Made by a program: the position numbers and the translations under genes. A stretch of 64,000 bases of DNA from Pelecanus crispus (lineage: Eukaryota; Chordata; Aves; Pelecaniformes; Pelecanidae). The stretch spans positions 8,750,511 through 8,814,510 of the forward strand of contig NC_134659.1 of NCBI RefSeq assembly GCF_030463565.1, written 5' to 3'. Below, one piece after another: positions 1 to 64,000 of this stretch. Each line of letters starts with the position of its first letter. Position 1 is the stretch's first letter. The notes beneath the pieces were generated by a model, which saw nothing but the letters and a program-made list of their open reading frames with translations, was not told where the DNA came from and made no database searches.

Positions 1-26414
<26,414 letters not shown>

Positions 26415-27864
26415 TTATGACTATTAGTTCAGTTTCTTCTCAGCAGCAGACACCAAGAGGCATGCTCTGCGCCTCGCCACCAGACCGCAGACGCAGCCCC
26501 GTAGAGTCCAGCATTCTCCATCCTGAGCAATCACCTTGTCACGGGTCGGTTGTTTCAGCAAAGCTGACACACCTCCAGAAAAAAAAATCTTGTTTAAAGA
26601 TACATCATGAAGCATTCAGAATTTTGTTAGGAGGAAGAACTATGAGAAAGCATAAGGGCAAAGGAGTTACATCAGCACAAGCACCCGTCGGACCAGGCAG
26701 AGCTCCTTCAAACCATCTCCCTCGCGCAGTCGCCCTCCCATCCCATTTGGCCTCCTTCTAGGGAAGCTCGAGGAGTCACACTACCTCTTGCCAAAAACCA
26801 CCCTGCACGCCACGACTTAGCTTGCAACAGAGCGTGCTGCACAGCGACGCTGCTCCCGTGCCTACCATCTCCAGTGCTGGTCCCAAGCTCCGCACCTTAT
26901 CCCAGCTCCTATGCAGCGGCACCGTGCCCGGCCAGCTCAGGCTGCACGTGAGCTGATGCTGCAGGAGGGAGAATGCAGAGCACTAGTCCCCAAAAGCCAC
27001 TCATCCCCCAATCTTTCCCATCTCACCAGCTACACTCCTGGAAAAGCCATCGATACCTGCAAATCAAAGAGCGGTTTCTAACGAACACACTGAAGGGCTC
27101 CAACAGGAACTCTACAAGACACTGGCCCATCTACTTCTGGGACCTCACAATCCTTTGAAATCCTTTGATTTCTCAGTTCATGATGAGGAACGGTATCAGT
27201 AGTACTAGGTTGCTCTCATTTTTCATGGTCTTGTTTAAACCCACCATCCAACTTCAGTAAAGCAAGCACCACTAAGGCACGCGCCAGCCAGCTCCCGCCA
27301 GAAAGCACACGAACCTCACCAGCACCTCTCCAGGAGCCCTGGCTAACCAGACCTGAACGTGCTCCATTTACAGCTGACACCCTAAAACGCACCTAGATAC
27401 TTCTAGATGTTTGGTATTCACTTACCTCCAAGAATGGATGACTGGTTTTGAGCCTTGCCGCCAATGTATGGGGCAAAAAAAGATGCTCGCACCTCTTCCC
27501 AGGGCTGGGAGCAGTCGCTCTGAGGACACTCACATGATCCTTCCTGTACAGCTATCAGGATACACCACTGCAGCCATCTAGTTCTAGTTTGGTTTCCTCA
27601 AGAGACTGCACTGTTTAGTTTAACTCGTTGGCCCTTTTCAGTGAAAGCTGAGACAGACAAATGCCTCAAAACAAAATTCCTAATAGACTTTAAAAAAAAA
27701 AAAGTCTAGGTAGAAGACAGAACCACAGCATTCCCACTGAAGAGAAGACCATGGCACAAAGTTTAATTATATATTCTTAATACACCAGAGAATCCACAGG
27801 GAAGAAAGATACCATGACACAGCTTCATGGAAACTTTTGATCAGAGCTTATGCCTTATTAGGCG

Positions 27865-27897
27865 CACACACACACACACACAAAAAAAAAAAAAAAA
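27865..27897. repeat. (CA)9 followed by a poly-A run
   Basis: Nine CA units are followed directly by about 15 A on the plus strand. This simple repeat lies in the IPO9-LZTR1 interval. Confidence 0.9.
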
Positions 27898-28911
27898 TCA
27901 GGCTTCAAATTCTGCTTCTCATAGAGCTATTCATACAAAACCACTGAGAACTCAAGGACAGGTCAGATAAGCCTGCAGCAAAAGGTGGGGATTCCCCCTC
28001 GTTCTGCCCAATCTCAGGCAGGGTTGGGGCGGGAGAGGGGAGCAAGGTCTGCTTTAGAAGTCAGGGTTATTTTACCATTTTCCCCACACATGCTAAACAA
28101 ATTGTGCCATCTTTGTCTGTTAAAAAGTTAATTTATTATCCCCTCCTGTTAAAAAAGTGAAAAGCTATACTCTGTTAGACCAGTAAGATACAGAATTACT
28201 CCAGCTCTTTGGAGGCTTTTAGATACAACTTCGAAGCATATTATTCCACAAAGGAACAGCAAGTACCTTTCTTAAGAAAGGAAACTCTATAATGGGTCAG
28301 CCTTTTTCTCTTAAGTAGAAGAAGATGTATCCATTACAGGACTCCCTTTCTGTCCAGATGACTCCTGCAAAATACCCTAACATCCTCTGGGCAGCACATA
28401 CAGAAAGTTTCCTAAGGAGAAATATATCTTTAAAAAGTGACTTCAGGAAACAAGTGCAAGTTCCTTTTAAATTTGTTTTTATAAGAAGGATACCAATGTA
28501 CATTTTAATAGTTTTATTTTCATTTTCCCCAAGGGGGAACCAAAGGCAGAGAGGTGTTGTGAGATACATCACACTGTTCTTATGGGTAAATCAATTTGCA
28601 AATGTTATTTTACCACTCTATAAAAATACACACAGGAGTGTGAAGGAAGCAAAGTAGTTCAGAGTGGCTGTCATGGAGCAGATATGTTAAATACAATCGG
28701 GGTTTTTTTTCCCCTAAAAATTGTGGCTCCTTGTGTTCCATAAAACCAAAGTCTTTAGTAGCCACATGCCACAGGAACAGAAATTTAAGTGGTAGCTTCC
28801 TTTGAGCATGTGCACGCAACAGCATTAGTAAAGAACTGCTCCCATGGGACTAGATAGCAGATGTGAGCAACAAAGCCCCATCCACAACAGGAAAGAAGAT
28901 ATGCATTCAGT

Positions 28912-28917
28912 TTTATT
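28912..28917 (-). terminator. candidate IPO9 polyadenylation signal
   Basis: A minus-strand AATAAA lies about 590 bases beyond the IPO9 stop codon. It is the first canonical hexamer that I noticed downstream. Further ones follow at 28513-28518 and 28132-28137, so the used site is uncertain. Confidence 0.35.
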
Positions 28918-29501
28918 GTCTCAGCTTGCCATCCAAACTCCTGTAAACAGGTTCCATACCATTCAGGCATCTCTGATAAAACAGTCTATAGTTCTATAAA
29001 AAGAAGTCACACTGTAAGATCAAGATATTTACCCTGTATGTGTTATGCGAGCACGAAGAGGAACGACCTTCCAATTTCTCAAGATACATCCAAGCAATCT
29101 GTAAGTGACCCAATTCCTTCCTCTGTCCAACTGTGCTGTGGGAAACTCAGTTAGGTGCCTCTTCACGGGTAGAGACAGTTTGCTTTCAAAAATATTAAGG
29201 ACACATTTTTTTTTATCTTTAAGAACTTCTGGAAAGTTACTGTGGAAAATGAAAGTGCTCCCATGGTGAGACCAATGTGCAAAGCTCTACAGACTTCTGT
29301 CCTTGCTGCTTTCTTAGTATTCCTTCCCTTAGCAGATTCATGTTAAGATGAGGCTCAATACATCGCAACAAGGCCATCATCCACCTGTTGCCTGCTTGTT
29401 AGCAGGCAGACACTGGAAAATGTTTTATGTTTAATCATAAAACGTGGAATAAGCCAAAAAAATATTGTTCAGATATGATCGGGATGGTCTCTCGAGTGGG
29501 T

Positions 29502-59211
<29,710 letters not shown>

Positions 59212-61561
59212 TCATCAAGATTTTTGGAGAAAGACATCATACCAATTCAATGACTCACATGTGGGAAGGAGAAGACAATTCAAAAGTGTAGCTACTCAAA
59301 TGAATCACGAGCATTAATTTGCCCTTGTGCTCTCTGCACAAACTTAATTTATTTTCTCAGCATCTTATTTCTTTTTCTCGTGGGCAAAAAATTTTGCAAT
59401 GCAGGTTAATAACAAGCAAATGATTTACAACTTTTTAAAAAATCTTATCTACCACGTAACATCATTAGTCAAGTCCCTACATGAGGGATGCATGGATAAG
59501 ATCCAGGATGGGGTAAGACAGAAGACTGTCAGCCAGCAGTCCCATTTCAGACAAGCCGGGTTCATCCAGAAAGCGATTTGGAAACATCACTTCAGCTGTC
59601 CCAAAACACACCCTAAGACAGCTCAGAATGCACCAAGCGCCTTCCTCAGCAAGCCCTGCCTGAGCACAGACACCAGAAACTGCCTGTACAATCATTCAGG
59701 CTGCGGGACCTTCTCCAGTAAGAAATTCGTCCAGAAAAAGCAAGAGCTTCTCTTAGTTGCCAAGCAAGTTTTGTAACAAAGGCAAAATTAAAACACTTGT
59801 ACCAATTCAGCTGATGACTGAGCACAGGAAATAAAAACCAGGAAGAGCAGCTGTTCTGGTACGGTAAATCCATATGCCTCAATAAATTTGCTTAAAATTG
59901 CAACTTTAAGTTCCATATAGCCGATAACTGTACTAAATACTTCATTTAATTTTGCTAGTCAGCTTAAGAAATGCATTTGTGAGGTTTTAGTTCTAGAAAC
60001 TATGGGGTAGAAGGTTGCCCTGAGGTCCCGCTAGCACAACCTGAATCCCAGAGACAGGATAAACGTGCTTACGCATCCCTGACAAAAACATATTGAAAAT
60101 TCTTCTGAAAAAGAGCTCTGCGACTTTCCTTAGCAGCATATTTGAGTGCTTCACAAATGTGGTTATCTGAGTTTCTCCTAATATCCACCTCACTTGTAAG
60201 AGGCTTTTCTGGGTTGGGAGATAATTGCCTCTCACTTTCCCATGCTTACACTGAACATACTCGTTTCCTCCAACCCTTCTTCATAGACCATGCATTTAAA
60301 AAAAAGGGGGGGACGACTTTTATCCTAGCTGCAAGAGCAGGGAGCCTCATTCTGAGATACACTTAACATAATACTCCTCTTAACTGCAGCAGTAATTACT
60401 CTTCTAGCTGTCTGCAATATTTCAGACTTGAGCATGGCATTGTGTTTCGGCCACATTTTTAAAGGGCATAAATGAACTAAGGAGCCTGAATAAATGCAAT
60501 GGCTTCACATAGTTGCAACTCAATACTACGACTCTACTTTGCAATCTTTAAATCTGGCTGTGTATATGCATTGGATTTTTTCCTTTACATATGGTACTCT
60601 GCACTTGATTTACAGAATTGTTTCAATTATTTCAGGCCATCTCTCCAATTTTCCAACATCTTTTTAATTCTGCTCTCCAAGCAGATTGCAGCACTGTCAT
60701 TAGTAAACCAGAGGTGTACTCAACTACTGCAGCGACCGAGAGCTCTGTCTTAAAAGCCCCTTGGGTTTCACAATAAGCCACCGATAACAACTCTATGCAC
60801 AGGTTTTCAGCCAACTGTGCATCTTGAAATATTACAAAACTGTATGTTCTTAACTGATAAATTACCATTGTGGCAAATTCCTATCAGGCACCCTGCTGAA
60901 CTGAGATCATTCATACCCAGCGCTTGCTTGCTTAAGCAATAAGCCAGCTCTCCCATCAAACAAAAATTAGATGGATTTATCGAGAACAGATCATATAAAA
61001 CAGTATTAGCTGTGTAGCATCTATTTATCCTATTATGTTAGAGACACTGGCAAGCTGTTTAATGAGCTGGTCCAAGAATCATTCCAGGGACTGAAATCAC
61101 ACTGGTCGTTGCATAGCTCACTGGCTCCTCTTTTCTCAAAGAATTGGCTTATTATTGGTTTTTCCCAGTTGGGGAAATTTTCTATTTTTATCATGGCCAA
61201 CTGCAGTTCAAAGGGCTTCCTCCACTTATATTTTGTGGATTTGAGAGATCAGAAGCATCAAGCCTTCTTCCCAAGATATAGTCTGTAAAACCAAAAGATC
61301 AGAAACTGTTAACAAAGGGCCTGGCATAGGGAACACTTAGCAAACACATTTCCTCCCAGCCCTGCTTCTCCTCTCCATTAACCTCAACATTAGTGAAAGC
61401 CAGCTCTCCTCCTTCATAACCGAGTTCCATCTACCACATAACCAGCTTACATAACCTACTATCTCTTCCCTGCCATGTTTTTGGAGAAATTAAGCCAGAC
61501 CAAACCAAAAAACAGTATTAAGCAAGCAGGGAAGACCAAACAAGCAGCACTTTCTACTGAA

Positions 61562-61678
61562 TCACTGCACGTCACATCCTGCCTTGCTGAAGTGGGCCAG
61601 CGCTGACTGAGTCCCGCTCAGTACGTCCATACGGAGCTGGTTCAGGAGCTGCTGCAGGTCCCTTCTGGTTGACTCTGC
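61562..61678 (-). other. unassigned exon-like open stretch
   Basis: On the minus strand a pyrimidine-rich tract and CCCCCAG are followed by an open stretch reading ESTRRDLQQLLNQLRMDVLS and GTQSALAHFSKAGCDVQ, then TGA. The composition (amphipathic, Leu/Gln/Arg-rich) looks protein-like. I recognise no family and see no partner exon. It could be an alternative terminal exon, a gene relic or chance. Confidence 0.25.
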
Positions 61679-61926
61679 TGGGGGCAGAGATGGGCACTGG
61701 CAGAGGGAGAAGCCGTGGCCACTGCTGCAGCCAGCCCAGGTGAATCCAGTACCCCATGGCCACCAACACTCCAAATTAAAACAACAGTTTGCAGGGACCA
61801 GATCTCACAACCACAGCAGCATCAGAAATTGAGTTCCCTTTACCCAATATCTGCCCACCCCTTGTGCATCACAGTCTTCAGCTACACAGGCGCAGACAAT
61901 GTTCCACAGGACTGGTTTTCACTAAG

Positions 61927-62035
61927 ATCATCATAAAGTAATTTGGGTTGAAGGGGACTTCAGGAGGTCATCCTGCCCAACCTCCTGCTCAAAGCAGGGT
62001 CAGCCACGAGGTCAGACCAGTGCAGAGCATGGAGG
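61927..62035 (-). mobile_element. CR1 LINE 3' fragment, diverged
   Basis: The plus strand reads TAATTTGGGTTGAAGGGGAC, then CAGGAGGTCATCCTGCCCAA and CTCCTGCTCAAAGCAGGGTC, a typical antisense CR1 3' end. The distal part fades out near 62035. Confidence 0.8.
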
Positions 62036-63666
62036 GCATGTGCAGACAGCCTAGGAAGAAATATCAAGTAAGCACCTAATGCTTAGCCATCATTTTTTTT
62101 ACACACCGCAAACCTGCTTCTTTGAGGAACTTCTTCAGCATCCATCATGACACTCAATGACTACTCCAGAAGCACTCTTTTTTTTCAGCACACCTCTGAA
62201 AACCACAACTACATTTTCCTCATTTCTCAGCAAAGAACAGAAAGATTAAGGCCAGTCTTCTCCACCATCCATGATGGCTTTATGTATCTCACTTGAAATC
62301 CCTTCTTCACAACTTTTCACTACACAACACATCTGCAGCATTTCACAGGGCAAATAACAGCATTTGCTGCTGTGAATACCCTTTCTTCCTGAAAGTCAGA
62401 TACCACATGTCCCAGCGTGGCCATTTCTTTTCCAATTTCCCCATTAGAAATTCAGTTTAATGTTAAAATGCTAACTCCTGTTAAAAATTCAGTGCAATTT
62501 ATCCATTCACAGGATTTCCACCCATTTCTGCCCATCAGCCACTCTACTATAATTCAAGTTACAGCCAAGAGACCACCCATACAACCCTATATTGTCGTCA
62601 CGTTTGTAAATTCTCCAGAACCCCTCCTTCTGCACAATACCATAAAATCATGTATTCAAGGAGATACCCAATGCAACACAAAAATTACTCTCAACACCAT
62701 ATGCATCAGAAGAGTTATGTCAGGAAGGAGCGGACCATAAGCAAAACCATGCTGAACTGGTGAAGCACAGGTGGTGCTACAAGTTTTGTGCTATCATTGT
62801 ACCTACAGCTGTTCTCCTGATACAAATGGACAGCAAACCGAATCATGCAAATATCATTAGAGAACCAATGGAGTTTTAAAGCATCAAATAAATGTGCTGA
62901 GCCACCTACTCTGGAAGAGAAGACACTAAAAGAATATTTACAAGACCCGTAAAGCCAATATTCAAATCCGCGATCACGTTCAAATCAAAGCATCGGTTGT
63001 CTCCTGCGCAGGACTAGTCTCAAACAAGATGGACAAGAAACTTTGAAGGTCAGCATGCCCAGATTGACACGAGTCAATTTGCCAAGGTCAGCACCATCTT
63101 CACAGCCACCTGCATATCTCAGCTTCTGGCAACAACCAACCTTGCAAAGGACCGAGCTGAAAATGCCTTTTCACACATAAGATGTCACAACATAAGCCAG
63201 GCTGAAGACAGCCACAGAAATGCCTTTTCTACCTGCAAAAAGGGCAAACGGAAATGCATAATGTAGACAGGCAAAAGAAAGGCAATTCTCCAGCCTGGAG
63301 CCATTCATCTATCATCACCACACTTCCAGAGCACAAGAGCAAATATCTCAGAGACTTAATACCGCCACCATAAAACATCAAACTTGTTATCTAAGCGGGT
63401 AGTGGTATTTTTCAACTGCATAAGAAGCTGGCATTAAAACTCCTCATCAGCATAATTTAAGGAATGTGCTACAGACACTGCTCCTCTTAATAGGGTCGAG
63501 CAATGATCCCTCCTGGTGGACACACACTGTACACCTCCTTCAGAGTGACACTGTCCCTGCTCTGACATTCCTGGAGATGGCCTGGCCTCCACACGTGTTC
63601 TCTGATATAGTAAGACCTGGAGAAAGTGATTATTTTTACACATCACAGAATCACCCTCAAGTCATA

Positions 63667-63674
63667 TGACGTCA
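63667..63674. promoter_or_regulatory. CRE-type octamer TGACGTCA
   Basis: This is a perfect palindromic cAMP-response element in a locally CpG-containing spot (GACGTCAGCGGTAGCGC) of IPO9 intron 1. There is no evidence of a promoter here, and a single octamer can occur by chance. Confidence 0.3.
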
Positions 63675-63875
63675 GCGGTAGCGCACACGCATATACCAGA
63701 GGTGGTGTACGATGTTACCTGGATGGACCAGATAAAGGGGGAATGGAAACACCATCCCCACTTCACCAGGAAAAAGGTGACAGCAGAGTCAAGCCAAGTT
63801 AGACGCATGCACAGCAGTACCACTCCACAGCCTGGAGCTCATTTCTCCTGCCTTCCCAGACGTTGCTTTTATGGA

Positions 63876-63927
63876 GACAGGAGACTGTCTTGGACAGTTC
63901 AGGACAGGAGACTCTTGGACAGTTCAG
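63876..63927. repeat. short tandem duplication, 27 and 25 bases
   Basis: GACAGGAGACTGTCTTGGAC plus AGTTCAG (63876-63902) is repeated immediately with a two-base GT deletion (63903-63927). Confidence 0.85.
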
Positions 63928-64000
63928 GCTGTTCCAGAGGCTCACCTCTGACTGCATTTCTACCCGTCCCCTTGTACTAGCACTGGCCAGATCCACTATC

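Overview
This is vertebrate nuclear DNA, almost certainly from a bird and probably a songbird. Coding sequence is split into short exons in long AT-rich introns. The recognisable repeats are nearly all CR1 LINE fragments, the dominant retroposon of bird genomes. One element joins a tRNA-Ile-like head to a CR1 tail, the architecture of the passerine SINE TguSINE1. There is no operon, phage, CRISPR array or other prokaryotic feature.

Two protein-coding genes, both on the minus strand and read from high to low coordinates, explain all confident coding sequence. (1) LZTR1, a Kelch/BTB substrate adaptor of CUL3 ubiquitin ligase, starts in a CpG island (ATG at 26061-26063). Exons 1-12 lie between 26063 and 676; the rest, with nearly all of the BTB/BACK half, is beyond position 1. 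(2) IPO9 (importin-9), a nuclear import receptor for actin, histones and ribosomal proteins, occupies 59153-29502 as exons 2-24 of 24; exon 1 and its promoter lie beyond position 64000. IPO9 ends about 3.4 kb upstream of the LZTR1 start codon, so the genes are head-to-tail. I see no functional link between them.

Layout: 1-2.2 kb, LZTR1 exons 12-11 and a CR1 fragment; 2.3-9.5 kb, intron 10 with a 1.55-kb CR1 carrying a reverse transcriptase remnant; 9.5-9.7 kb, exon 10, which has an in-frame TGA next to its splice donor; 9.7-19.1 kb, intron 9 with two old CR1 pieces; 19.1-26.1 kb, exons 9-1 and the CpG-island promoter; 26.1-29.5 kb, intergenic DNA and IPO9 3' UTR; 29.5-59.2 kb, IPO9 exons 24-2; 59.2-64 kb, part of IPO9 intron 1.

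Points most worth a second look: the LZTR1 stop codon; an AT-AC (U12-type) intron and a GC-AG intron in IPO9; LZTR1 next to IPO9, which are on different chromosomes in human; the tRNA/CR1 SINE with a 5-bp target-site duplication; and a composite CR1 3' end shared by two copies. Exon boundaries were set by reading splice sites and checking that reading-frame phase carries through every junction. Family assignments rest on recalled human proteins, not a search.
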